In this document: one piece after another, positions 40,396 through 51,303 of the stretch | Numbering within the stretch: position 1 is the stretch's first letter | Layout: each line of letters opens with the position of its first letter | NCBI GenBank assembly: GCA_001931905.2 | Contig: MSJI02000646.1 | Span: 86,299-150,298 of the forward strand | Length of the DNA stretch: 64,000 nucleotides | Direction: 5' to 3' | Origin: Cladosporium sp. IMV 00045 | Taxonomy: Eukaryota; Ascomycota; Dothideomycetes; Cladosporiales; Cladosporiaceae | Made by a program: the position numbers and the translations under genes | Notes under the pieces: model-generated | Seen by the model: only the letters and a program-made list of their open reading frames with translations | The model's database searches: none | What the model was told of the DNA's origin: nothing

Positions 40396-43314
40396 CTACA
40401 AGACCAAATCCCTCACAGGCCCCTCCCTAACAGGCACCTGCACGCCCTGCCTCAGCATCTCATCGAACATGACATCGCCAAACTTATGCGGCTTCAAACC
40501 CTTGGGCAGACCGAGCAGGTTCTGCTTCCAGAGCCTGTCTCTCAGCCAGGCCTCTTTTGCCAATTCGACCAAAGGTCGCGTCGGGCGGAGGGAGCCGGCG
40601 GCTCGGACGTCCGAGATGAACGCCGACGCGGCTTGTCTTTCGGCCTGTCTGCGCGTCACGGTCGCGGGTGGGCTGTCGTTGATGAAGAAACGAATCGCCG
40701 GTGGAGAGCCTTCTTTCGACGGGGTTTGGGCGGAGTCGTCTTTGGGAGCGGAGTCTTCTTCCGCAGCGGACTCATCTCGCCTCATTGTCAGCGAGAGGTC
40801 GTTGACGGCGCGACTTGTGATGTTGGTCTCTCGGATTTTCAGACCGGACTTGACGCCCAGGGCGAATTTGGCGGCGAAAGCGTTCCACAGCCGACTGCGA
40901 GCGCCGTCAAATCCCTGGCTGTCGTCGAAGATTCGCTCAGACTTGAACTCCAGTGCGTTGGGGCATATGTTGCTCTCCGCCATTTTCTTGCTCAAGACAC
41001 GGTCGATGTGGCCGGTGCAGCAGGCGTAACGCCAGAAGACCCGGAGGCAGTTGTATTGCTTCCGGTCCCAGGCGATGTCGCTCAGGAGTTTGAAAGTGAG
41101 CCCGTTGGGCGAGATGGTCAGGTTGGCGCGGCGCGGCAGTTTTAATTCTCTCCCCGGTATGTTCGGCTGCGCGAGCGCGTTGGACTTGGCGCGCAAGTCG
41201 TGGAATTTTTGGAGAATTGCAACGGCCATTTCCATGTTGCCTTCGAGTTTCGCAACGCCCAGGAAGGTGTTTAGGGTGGCAGTGTCTGGTCGCTTGCCGT
41301 TGCGGATGAGTTCGTCAATGACTTGAAACGCCAAATTCATGTTGCCCTTCTTGAGTAGGCTGTGGCACATTCTGTTCGCGGCGTATGTTGTCAGCCATCT
41401 CAGGCCGGGCATTTTGTCGTTGGCCATCTTGACGTAGTCTTTGAATTGAGCATCTGGGTAGGCGTGTAAGAAGCTCTCAAAGACCACCGCGGCATACGAC
41501 TCGATATTGTCGATCCTGGCCGAAAGGTCCGACGAGATAGCCTTCGACTGCATTCTTGCAATAACCTCTCCAGCTTTGTCGGGGAAGCGCTTTAACATCA
41601 ATGTGTGGAACTGTACCCAAGTATCTGCATCCGGGTATATGTTGCGCTCTCGCATGTCTTTGACCATATCGTGAAAAGCAAAGACGTTTTCACTCTTCGC
41701 AGCAGCGGCCAATAGAGGATTGTAGACGGCCGCGCTAAAACACTCCTTGACATCCTTCAATGCACGCATGATATCTCGCACAGAATCGAAATGCATGTGC
41801 TGGGCGAGGTAATTCATGGCAGACGTAAGTGCCGCTGGGGTGATTAGAGGGATGTTTTCTGGGGTTGTCAGAAGTTTCACGAGGTCGTCGCGCACATATT
41901 GTGGGTAGTTCGGGGATCTCCTGCCTCGAGGCCACTCCGTTGCGAGATCCCCAATATGAGCGGTGAGGGAGGTAGCGGACGTTGGTGTAAAGGAGCTCTG
42001 GAGTTTGGGACCCAAACCCTTTTGACTGTTCGGTGTCCCTTTGTGCGAAAAAGGTTCAGCTAGAGGGGAGTTTTCCACCCAAACTGCTCTGGTTGGCGTT
42101 TTTCCAGTCGTGTCGTCAACGGCGGATCGCAATAGAGAGTCCTCAAGCTCATCATCGTTTTCGCTTGACTGTGCCTCGGTTTCGCTCAGTTTGTCGACTT
42201 CGCCTGTATCCTTGATGCTGGTGTAACCAGTGATCTCAGATCGCAATTCACAGTCAGAGAGAGATTTCACTGCGATGGAGTCCTCTTTGCTGACAGCTTG
42301 TAGCAAGCCAGATTCCTTCAAGAAGCGCTTCGCCGCGAGATTCTGAGCAGGTTTGCCGTGAAGGACGAGCGAGGAGAACAGGCCATCATCCTTGAAAGAA
42401 ACAACCTGTACATGGCTGCCAGTCCATTGCAAAACTTCGAGAATGGATTCTCCAGGGTTACCAGCCCATTTGGCAAGGATGCCATCAGGCATATGTAAGG
42501 TTTCGGTGCGTTTGGTCCAGTGAGCTGCTCCGCGCGGACTGCGCTCCTCAAGAAGACGCATGATCCTGGGCCATACATGGTCGTCGTCCTCAGAGCGGCG
42601 CTCTTTCAGTATCTGGTGCCGACGCGCCCGCCTCTTCATGCGTACCTTCTTCATCTTTTCAAGTGCCTGGAAATATCTCTGCGAAAATTGGCCCTCCTTT
42701 TTTACGCGAAGTCGGGATCGAGCATCTTGCTGGGATTCGTTTGGTTTCCTGACGATACCCTGGAGGCTTGAGTCGGTCTTGGGTCGGCGTCGAGCATCTC
42801 GCTGAGGTTTGTTCGGGTTCTTGAGGAGACCCTGAGGTTCGCTGCCGGTCTTGACGGCTTGGTTGTGAAGAGCTCGTGTTTGCCGGATTGGCAGTGGAAG
42901 GTCTTCGCTTGGTTCAAACGAACCCCGTGCTTGGTCCGCATTCGTAGTAATCGCTCCTTCCTCACTTTCGCCCACCGCCGAGCCCGAATCGCCGACATGA
43001 ATCCTGCCAGCTCCCGCATGATCTCCTCCTGTTCCATCGGATTGCTCGCTTGGAGTTGATTCGCCTGCAGCCTGTCGGTGATCTGCTTCAGTTTGTGCAA
43101 CAGGACGGACGCTTTGATATTGTCGAGAGCCGGCAGGTTGACGCCTGGGTCGAGATGCATCGTGGCATCGTATCGCAGGAGCCGATAGTTGAGATGCCGA
43201 ACGTGTGTGTGAAGGGTGGACTTTCGTGGATGTTCGAGTGGTGGTGGAGGAGGGATTTGCGTGTGAACCGATAGACCGCAGGATGCGTCTCAGAGAGGCG
43301 GCATTGGCGGACAT
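40396..43314 (-). CDS. Mitochondrial pentatricopeptide-repeat-type protein
   Basis: The protein is 972 aa from the ATG at 43314. The frame is open nine codons further, but MSANAASLRRILRSIGSHA gives a typical mitochondrial presequence (Arg, Ser and Ala, no acids). The N-terminal third is basic and disordered. From about residue 500 on, helical hairpins of the PPR type appear, for example ALKDVKECFSAAVYNPLLAA, FHDMVKDMRERNIYPDADTW and AFQVIDELIRNGKRPDTATL. PPR proteins bind organelle RNA for processing, stability or translation; the specific target is not visible. It shares an 830-bp divergent promoter region with MRC1. I cannot match it to a named yeast gene. Confidence 0.8.
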   Translation of the reverse strand: MSANAASLRRILRSIGSHANPSSTTTRTSTKVHPSHTRSASQLSAPAIRCHDASRPRRQPAGSRQYQSVRPVAQTEADHRQAAGESTPSEQSDGTGGDHAGAGRIHVGDSGSAVGESEEGAITTNADQARGSFEPSEDLPLPIRQTRALHNQAVKTGSEPQGLLKNPNKPQRDARRRPKTDSSLQGIVRKPNESQQDARSRLRVKKEGQFSQRYFQALEKMKKVRMKRRARRHQILKERRSEDDDHVWPRIMRLLEERSPRGAAHWTKRTETLHMPDGILAKWAGNPGESILEVLQWTGSHVQVVSFKDDGLFSSLVLHGKPAQNLAAKRFLKESGLLQAVSKEDSIAVKSLSDCELRSEITGYTSIKDTGEVDKLSETEAQSSENDDELEDSLLRSAVDDTTGKTPTRAVWVENSPLAEPFSHKGTPNSQKGLGPKLQSSFTPTSATSLTAHIGDLATEWPRGRRSPNYPQYVRDDLVKLLTTPENIPLITPAALTSAMNYLAQHMHFDSVRDIMRALKDVKECFSAAVYNPLLAAAAKSENVFAFHDMVKDMRERNIYPDADTWVQFHTLMLKRFPDKAGEVIARMQSKAISSDLSARIDNIESYAAVVFESFLHAYPDAQFKDYVKMANDKMPGLRWLTTYAANRMCHSLLKKGNMNLAFQVIDELIRNGKRPDTATLNTFLGVAKLEGNMEMAVAILQKFHDLRAKSNALAQPNIPGRELKLPRRANLTISPNGLTFKLLSDIAWDRKQYNCLRVFWRYACCTGHIDRVLSKKMAESNICPNALEFKSERIFDDSQGFDGARSRLWNAFAAKFALGVKSGLKIRETNITSRAVNDLSLTMRRDESAAEEDSAPKDDSAQTPSKEGSPPAIRFFINDSPPATVTRRQAERQAASAFISDVRAAGSLRPTRPLVELAKEAWLRDRLWKQNLLGLPKGLKPHKFGDVMFDEMLRQGVQVPVREGPVRDLVL

Positions 43315-44148
43315 GTACAAAGCAGTATAACACAAGCACAAGGCTGCGAAAGGAGTATATAGAAGAAAAATGTATTAAGCGAATATTTGGAGACATTGCT
43401 GAACGAACAGGCCGTAGCACGGGAGAGCTTTTGCGGGAGTCTTCCCGATTGGGAATTCGTCCGAGATTTTGTCGTCGATCGCTTCAAGCGAGGTGGACTT
43501 AGAAAGTCATGAAGACGATTGATCACATGGACCGGATATGCTGTGCATCCCTTTCAACGTCTGACCAAATGTTACCGATCAAAAATATACGGCGTTGAAG
43601 AATAACCCCATTGATCGTAAGTGAAATGTGTGGGTCATGCAGCGCGCTCGTGCACTTTAATGCAGCAGGGAGTAAGGTCGAAGATGGGTGCTTGGTGGAG
43701 TGGTTTTCGACTAGAATTCTCCATAGTGTTTGTAATGAGCAACCATTGTTTAATCGACTGCAATCGCATTGTTTCTCGGCGATCCTCTGGATACCTAGGT
43801 AGTTCGAATGTAGGGAAGTCGTTGTCTGGGCATAGAAAGCTGAGTGGCTGGAGGCAGATGACGTTACCCCCGCGATTAATCAATTGATCAATCAAAGCTG
43901 GCTGATAATCTCAAAGCTCGCTCCTCCCAAAACGCGCGAAAACGCGTCCTGCAAGTCGCGAAGTTCAAAACGTCCGTTCCATATCACCCTCCTCTCCCAC
44001 TATCACCACCTCCTGCATATCCACCATATTAATCTTCGCACTCTTTGGACACCTTTCTCGGCTACAGGTGCTCATTCCAAACGTTCAACCAATTCACTCG
44101 TCGATTCATTCCCCAATCATACTTTAAACAACCTGGATAATCGCGAAC
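43315..44148. other. Divergent promoter region, PPR protein / MRC1
   Basis: This is about 830 bp between divergent start codons. It contains an MCB/SCB-like element (listed separately) about 205 bp upstream of MRC1. No gene is supported; the ORFs at 43611-43895 are short and opposed to each other. Confidence 0.55.
43935..43947 (+). promoter_or_regulatory. Overlapping SCB-like and MCB elements upstream of MRC1
   Basis: CGCGAAAA at 43935-43942 overlaps ACGCGT at 43942-43947. ACGCGT is the core MluI cell-cycle box bound by MBF, and CRCGAAA is the Swi4 box. DNA replication and checkpoint genes of ascomycetes are commonly MBF targets, so G1/S control of MRC1 is a reasonable inference. The element could also serve the divergent gene. 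Confidence 0.5.
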
Positions 44149-47100
44149 ATGGCGGCCGTACGCTCGTCGCCGCCGCCAGCGGATGAGGATACCATTGACT
44201 TGGGCGAGGGCTACCTGAGCCCGCGATCTAAAGTTGCAAAGATGCTGGCAGATCTTGACGACGCGCCTACACCCTCGCCGCCCAACAAACATTCGACTAT
44301 CACCACCAAGCAAGCAACATCCGGGCCTTTCCAGGACGATAGCGACGACGAGGACGAACTCGCTGGCGATCAACCACAGCAGGACACTAATGCTGGAATC
44401 CAATTATCGACTGGGAGCGTTGATGATGAAGACGAGGAAGAACATGGAGTTGTTAGGAGACCACAAGGCCGTGCTGCGCGGAGAATGCTGGGCACAGGCG
44501 CCCAAGAATCGACACTGGAAGACGATAATGAAGACGATCTGTATTCTGCAACGCCTTTGAAGCCTGCAAGTATCAGACGTAGGCGCGAAGCCTTCGAGCG
44601 AGTATCGGCATCTGGTTCGCCGTCTGGATCTCCACGCCAGAGAGGTACAGGTCTCTTTGTTAGCCCAGCAAAGACTGTGCTCGAAAACAGCGATGGTGAA
44701 GACGATCTCCCCGGGCCAAACAAACTTGCTGAGCTTGTTGCTCAGAAACGAGCCGAGCGTCTGGCCAAGGAGAGTGAGAAACGAAAGGCCAACAAATCAC
44801 GAGGAAACGATTCCGAGCATGCATCTTCTGACCTACCTGAAGAAGCGTTCGAGGGATCTCAAGAGGCTCCGGCAAATCCAGACGTCGACCGCATACTCTC
44901 GGACGCCGCCAGACCGACACGCAAGGCAAGCAAGAAAGCAATGCTCGAAATGGAGAGGGAAACACAGAGACTCGCTCGCCAACAGGCGCTGGCTCATCAG
45001 ATGAAAGTCAAGAAAAAGTTCAGTACTAGTGATCTTTTCGCACGTTTCAACTTCCGTCAACCTCAACCACAAACGGCGCAGAACGACAAGGGTTCCTCTT
45101 CAATGCCCAGCAGCGACGCCATCGAAGCATCACCTGGGACTGGCCATCCGAAGGAACCACTTTCGACTCCGCCATCAAGCCCGCCCACCCCTCTGGACAA
45201 GCAGAGAATGCTTGTCGAGCGAGGTGCACTTGCAAAGATGATTCCGGTCCGGGAAGATACCCTCACAAGCATAGCAGCTGGTGAGGAGCAAGACGAGCTA
45301 TCTGAAGTGGATGACATACTAAATTCATCTCAACGACAAAAAGATGCTGTCAGCGTTGCCCAGCCAGAGGCCGCGCCCGAAAAAGGCTCAAAGGTCGCTC
45401 GCTGGGGCAAGAAGTCCGCGCCACAGACTTACCGCGATGAGGAAAGCGACGACGATCTCGAAGTTCTACAGCCGATGCCGAAGCATCTGCAGGCTTTCGA
45501 CCGCATCAAGCCAGTCAAGAAAGAGGAGGCCCACTCCCACGCCATCCACAATCTCCGCTATCTTTCCCACCTGGGCCACACCGACGCCAAACCCAACAGG
45601 CCTACAAATGTCAAACCCTCCGTTCACCCGCAAGTCTTGGAGGCACGGCTTCGCAAGAAGGCCCGCGAACAGGCATTCGAGGCTCAACAGGAACGAATCG
45701 CCGAGTTGAAGGCCAAGGGTATCACCATTCAGACTGCCGAGGAGAAGGAGAAGGAGGCAGAGGAGTTTGAGAATTTGCTCGAGAAGGCTCGCCAGGAAGC
45801 GCAAGATTTGAGGAAAGCGGAGAAGGCTGCGCGTAAGGAGGCGGGTGGAGAGTCGAACGCGAAGGCGAGTGATGACGAGACGGAGGATGAAGATTATTAC
45901 GATCGCAGTGGTGATGAGGAGGATGAGGGAAATGGTGAAGAGGGTGGTAATGAGATGGTCGACGACGCTGCAGACGAGAGCCAGGATGAAGATGAAGATG
46001 TCGACAGTGCGGAGGAGGACGACATCGTCGAGGACGGGAAGGAGGACCCACTCGTTGAGGCAGATGATGACTCCCAATGTCCAGCACTCTCTCGCAAATC
46101 TCGCAAATCACATGTCATCAAAGACGACGAAGAGGACGAGGAAGCTAAGGAGAGCGACGAGCAGCCAATGCCATCAGCCAATGCCACTTCGACAGCAGCT
46201 GACGACGACAAGCAAGAGGACGATCCTTTCGCAGCTTTTGGTTTTGGAGCAGCAAACGCAGACGCTAATGCGATGTCTGCAACCCAAGCATTCAATGCTA
46301 CAATGCAAGCTCCTTCCCAAGATACACAAGACGACAGCTTCGACATCCTACAGCACGTGCCGCCACCAAGCATCGCCATGCCACCTTCGATACCGAACGT
46401 CGACTCCGAGGTCAGAGACAGTGAGAGTCAGACGCAACTAGCGACAGGTCAAAGTGATGCCGAAAGCCAGGAAATCCAATTGGGCTGGGAGACTCAAGCG
46501 CCTCAAACTCCAGGACCGGCTCTCGCTCGCAAAGCCAGCGATCTATCCGAAACTCCTGGTTGGGAGCCCACGCAAGATCCCGGGCTGCCGTCTCCGTGGA
46601 CCGGTCTACGTCGTCCGCAGCTCATGCGCGAAGCTACAGATACGCCGGCCGCAGATGGCGAGCACGAAACCCAATCGACTGTGCAGATGCGTGTCAGCGA
46701 AAGCCCAGCTGCCAGTGCCGTGCCAAAACGCGGCCGTCTGCAACGCAGACAGGCGGCTCTTGACGAAAGCGAGGACGAAGAGGAGCCTGCGAGGCCTACG
46801 CAAAAGGATGCCTTCAAGGAGATGAAGCGCAGGCGCATGCAAGATCTCAACGCCAACGATCGCACCGAAGCCGAAGCCGAATTGAAGCGCATGATGGAAG
46901 ACCAGGCCGAAGAGTCCGAGGACGAATATGCCGGTCTCGGAGGTGACGATACCGAGATGATCGCACCAGAGGCCGCCGAAGATCAAGCCATGATCGATTC
47001 GTCGCACATCGAAGTCGACGAGCGCGAAATCGCAGCCCACCACGCCGCGCGCGAACGTGTTGCGGAAGAAGAGGCAACCAAGAAGCTGTACAAAGACATC

Positions 47101-48223
47101 ACCACCGGTGCGCTGAGGCGCAGGCAGCGCGATGCCTGGGACCTCGATGAGGATGAGGACGACTACCTCGCTCGGAAGCGGCAAATGCGTCTGCGCGAAG
47201 AGACTCGCAAGCGTAAGCTGTTGCTTCAGGACGAGAATGTCAAGGACTGGGCGGAGAAGGGCAAGCACAGCAAGGGTAAAGACGCGTTCTTGAAGGCCAT
47301 TGCGGATGACGACGAGGACGATTTTGAGGACGCTCTTGAACTCGAAGACGAGAAGCAGGCTGAAAGCGACCCGTCGACGCAGCAGACACAGCCGGAAGTC
47401 GACGGTGTGCCGCTGCAAGAGATCAGTGGCAACAAGAGGTCTGCAGAAGAAGGCGAGCACACTTCACAAGAAAGACCGCCTGCCAAACAGCGACGAACCA
47501 AGGATCCCGACGCTGCCTTCTCGCGCCCGACTTCAATGTTGGACGTGCGCGAGAGTCTGAGCTTCCTCCTTGACGAGCCTTCTCAGGAGCTCGCTGGCCC
47601 GTCTGCACTAGAAGACGACGACTCCGATCTCGAAATCGAAGACGAACCCTCGCCCGTCCAGCACGACAGCGACGATGCGGACAAAGACGAAATCGCCACC
47701 GAGCAAGCCCGCCAGAACGACGGCGGCTTCGCGCCCAACCCCAAATCCATGGAAGACAAAGCAATGATGCCACCACCTCGCCTCCCCGGCCCCCAGCGCC
47801 GCACAGCCGCCAAACCCGCCGTCGTCGACCGCCTCAGCCTCAAACGCGGCAGCAGCAGCAGCGATCGGATCCGCCGACGGCCGCTCCGCCTGGGCAACGG
47901 GCAGCAGCGGGGGCTCGAAGACTCCCTCCCTCCTCCGCCGCGCCACGACGAATCTCTCCAACTCTGGCGCCAACGACCGCGGCATCACGACCGGCGGCGC
48001 TGCGGGCAACGATCGCGGCGTCACGGTCGGTGGCGGGGCGAGGGTGGGCGGAAACAAGAAGAGCTCGCTCGCGTATCAGGCCAGGGCGGAGGAGAGGAGG
48101 TCGATTGTTGAGGCGAGCGCGAGGAGGAGGGCGGATAATACGGCGAAGATTGCGGAGTTGAGGAGCGCGAACAGTAGTTCGATGGCGAGGTTGGGGTTTA
48201 AGGGTGGGAGTGGGTTTGAGTAG
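44149..48223 (+). CDS. Mrc1/Claspin replication checkpoint mediator, with apparent frameshift
   Basis: Mrc1 travels with the replisome and passes the ATR/Mec1 signal to the Rad53/Cds1 kinase. The main frame runs from 44149 to a stop at 48109-48111 (1320 aa), but its last 80 or so residues are an Arg/Pro-rich off-frame translation. The conserved C-terminus (KTPSLLRRATTNLS, KKSSLAYQARAEERRS, up to a stop at 48221-48223) continues in the +1 frame. The switch falls in 47845-47885, in or just after an (AGC)n Ser run. A one-base correction gives about 1357 aa. Other landmarks are the N-terminal basic helix around KASKKAMLEMERETQRLARQ and an SQ/TQ-rich cluster (about 700-860). The Mrc1 domain follows (ITTGALRRRQRDAWDLDEDE and DENVKDWAEKGKHSKGKDAF). 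Confidence 0.9.
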
Positions 48224-48870
48224 GGTGGGGGTTTTTGGTTTCTTTTGGGGATTAGTGGTGTTGAGGTGTTGGAAGGGATCCTGGGTTTGATGGGTTAGCA
48301 TTGGTTTGGATAGGAAACATGAAGGGAGCATTGGATCATGACGATCTGGGCGTTCAAACAGCGTTGTTCATTAGGTAGGCTTATATAGCGGGTTTTCCCT
48401 CGCAGTATGAATTTTTCTCATCGCAATAAAGCACCCTTTCATGCTAGGTTAAAAGACAGTCAATCGCCTCACCAAAAACAGCAAGGTAATCATAAATCAA
48501 ACAGCGCCTGCTGGTGCTGCAAGTAGATTTGGAAAGATCAGCAGGGCACATGCATGCATTCGTGGAACAAGCGGGGTCTCGCAACCTTCTAGACCAGCAC
48601 TTCAAAGAACAGACTCCTGCGTCGCGACCTTCTTGGATTTCCATGTTTCTAAGTACCGTCGCCGTAACACTCGCAAACGAAGAGTATGCCAGCTCCCACC
48701 GATGATACTCGCCGGCCACGACGTCGTACGGGACTTTGATAGCCACGTAAGTGACGAAGAAAGACATCCGTCTTCGACAAGCAGCAGCAGCAGCATATTG
48801 ACGAACACAGGTATCGAATGCCGACATTGCAGGTATCTCGCCCGGAACAACCACGCCTGGTTCGCCTACG
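48224..48870. other. Intergenic region, MRC1 to sugar transporter
   Basis: This is about 650 bp with a short (CAG)n run near 48780. Opposed small ORFs carry no family features. No gene is seen. Confidence 0.45.
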
Positions 48871-50955
48871 ATGAAGCCTCAGGACGAAGAGCGCCATGAA
48901 GATCTCGCCAAAGTAGGCGGCATAGCGACAGATTCCATCGCTGGCGAAGAGGCTCGTCAGGGAACAGACCGTGAACACCGCCTATCTCTGCTGGAAGCCG
49001 TGCGGCTTTATCCTACGGCTGTCGGGTGGTCGATTTATTTTTCTTTGGGCGTGAGTATCAATCTATATTCTGCGAATTTTATATATACTATATATGACGC
49101 TAACCGTGATGCCAACCAGGTGATAATGGCAAGGTCAACTCACCCCACCCCCTACACATCAACACATCACAAACACTAACATCCAAAACAGCTTCGACCC
49201 CCAACTCCTCGGCAATCTCTACGCCACTCCAGCTTTCCAGCGCGACTTCGGCTACCTCTACAACGGGCACTGGATCATCTCGGCGCCCTGGCAGACGGGC
49301 CTCTCCATGGGCGGTCCCATCGGGCAAGTTTTGGGAGCCTTTTTCGCTTCGTATCTAATGGAGTGGTTTGGGCGGAAGAGGACTTTCGGCGCGTGCGTGG
49401 TTGTGACTGCGGGGTTTGTTTTCGTGCAGTTTTTCGCGCGATCGCTGCCGGTGCTTTTGGTGGGAGAGTTATTGGGGGGTTTGGTCCTGGGGACTTATGT
49501 TGTGGGTATGTTTGCTGATGAGACCTGAGCTGTAGATGGTAAGGAGGCTGATTGCAGGCAGTATGTTATCGATCGACCGACCAGATCTCAACTAAGACAC
49601 AGCAACGGACCTTCGTTGTGCTCTCAATGCAAAACGATCGATAATTGACATCTCCCAGGTCGCACCCGCCTACGCCTCAGAAGTCTGCCCCGTCGCGCTC
49701 CGAGGCATCCTCACCTCCTGGATCAACCTCAGCTTCGTGATGGGTCAATTGATCGCCAACGGCGTTATCGCCGGCACATCCAAACTCGACGACCACTGGG
49801 CTTATTCCGCTCCTTTCGCGGCGCAGTGGGTTTGGCCACTCATCATCCTTGTCATCTGGCCTTTCGCTCCTGAGTCTCCCTGGTGGTTGGTCCGTCAGGG
49901 TCGAATGGAGCAAGCTGAGAGCTCGCTTCGTCGTCTTGCTTCCGATGAAGTCGATGTCAAACCGACGCTTGCTATGATTGTCGAGACTGATCGATTAGAG
50001 CGTACGATGGAGGCTGGGAGCAATTATTGGGATTGTTTCCGATCGGTCAATCTTCGTCGGACGGAGATTAGTGTGGGCGTCTATACTATTCAAGGGTGAG
50101 TCGGATAAGTAACAGCAGGTCGTGATGCACTTTCGCTGACAGCTCTGTAGTACGGTCATTTGTCTTTCCCAACGCGTATCTCTCCGTCACACATCCTACC
50201 TTTTGGAGATGTGCAAGACCAATAACATCTTCTCGATTGAAAGAATGCTTCGATCAGTCCCGCCATCTCCTCACTCCTCCACCATCTCCTCTCACATATT
50301 ATATATCACTAACCACCCCATCCCTTCAGTCCTCTCCGGCGTCTACCTCGTAGGCTACGCAACCTACTTCTTCACGCTCGCCGGCCTCCCCACCTCCCTC
50401 GCTTTCACAATGAGCCTCATCTTCCTCGCCCTCGGGATCCTCGGCACTCTTCTCTCCTTCCTCCTCCTCTCCTACCTCGGCCGACGCAAACTCTACCTCA
50501 CCGGCCTGGCCCTCCTAATCCTCCTCCTCCTCACCATCGGAATCCTGGACTGCCTCCCCCCCTACACCACCCAACCCTCCCTCGCCTACGCACAAACCCT
50601 CCTCCTCCTCGCCTGGAATCTCACCTACAACGCCACCATCGGCCCTTTGTGCTTCGTGCTCATGTGCGAGACGAGCGCGACGCGCTTGCGCGGCAGGACG
50701 ATTGCGCTGGCAACCGCGGCGCAGGCTGTGGTGGCCATCGCGATGACGGTGGCGATTCCTTTCTTAATTAATCCCGATCAGGCGAACGGGAGGGGGAAGG
50801 TGGGATTCTTCTTCGCGGGTTTGTCGGTGCTGGGGTTGGGCTGGGCTTGGTGCAGGGTTCCGGAGACGGCGGGGCGGACGTATGAGGAGTTGGATGTGCT
50901 GTTTGCGAGGGGCGTGGGGGCGAGGGAGTTTGGGACGTATCGTCTGGATAGATGA
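48871..50955 (+). CDS. MFS sugar transporter, maltose-permease-like, with two imperfect splice junctions
   Basis: This is a probable proton-coupled alpha-glucoside or sugar permease of the plasma membrane. The best model is 48871-49050, 49120-49133 (a 14-nt micro-exon), 49192-49501, 49659-50094 and 50330-50955, about 521 aa. Family landmarks are VIMASFDPQLLGNLYATPAF (across the micro-exon), WFGRKRTF, ASEVCPVALRGILTSW, PESPWWLVRQGR, YLVGYATYFFTLAGLP and ETAGRTYEELD. Two junctions do not fit cleanly. At 49501 the strong donor GTATGT would leave one extra G. At 50095 the strong donor GTGAGT also leaves one extra G, and the frame-keeping cut falls at a non-GT site. Two base errors, or a decaying gene, would explain this. 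The other exons read without stops. Confidence 0.7.
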
Positions 50956-51303
50956 TGCGGTTTTGACTTCGTACAGAGTCGGTTGTGAGTTGGGTGGTTT
51001 AGCTGCCGAATCATTTTTCACACATGCTACATTGAAGCAAACCCTGATTTAGTGGGTGACACGGAGCCCGAATAACAAGGATCTGGTGTGTTTGATCAAT
51101 GAGAGCAACCTGACAGGGTATGTGATGGAAAGCTTCGATCCATTAACGCCTCCGCTTAGATATAGGAGATATATTTACAGGCTTTGGGAGGGTTGAGAAA
51201 GGGGTTATCAAGACAAGACAAAAAGAAAGGAGAAGGAAAGGAAAGAAGAGGAAGAGCAAACACCACGAGGCTTCCCAACACACCATCCAAGCAAACTCAT
51301 CAA
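50956..51303. other. Convergent 3' flanks, sugar transporter / MTC6
   Basis: This is about 350 bp, purine-rich near 51200-51260. No gene is seen. Confidence 0.45.

Noticed and set aside
46606..47460. 284-aa minus-strand ORF
   Set aside because: It is antisense to the acidic part of MRC1; the reverse of Asp/Glu codons gives a hydrophobic-looking translation.
49134..49658. Three-base micro-exon (GCA) between two introns in the sugar transporter
   Set aside because: Two good intron-like stretches surround it, but the phase does not fit the strong donor and the resulting protein would be one residue too long.
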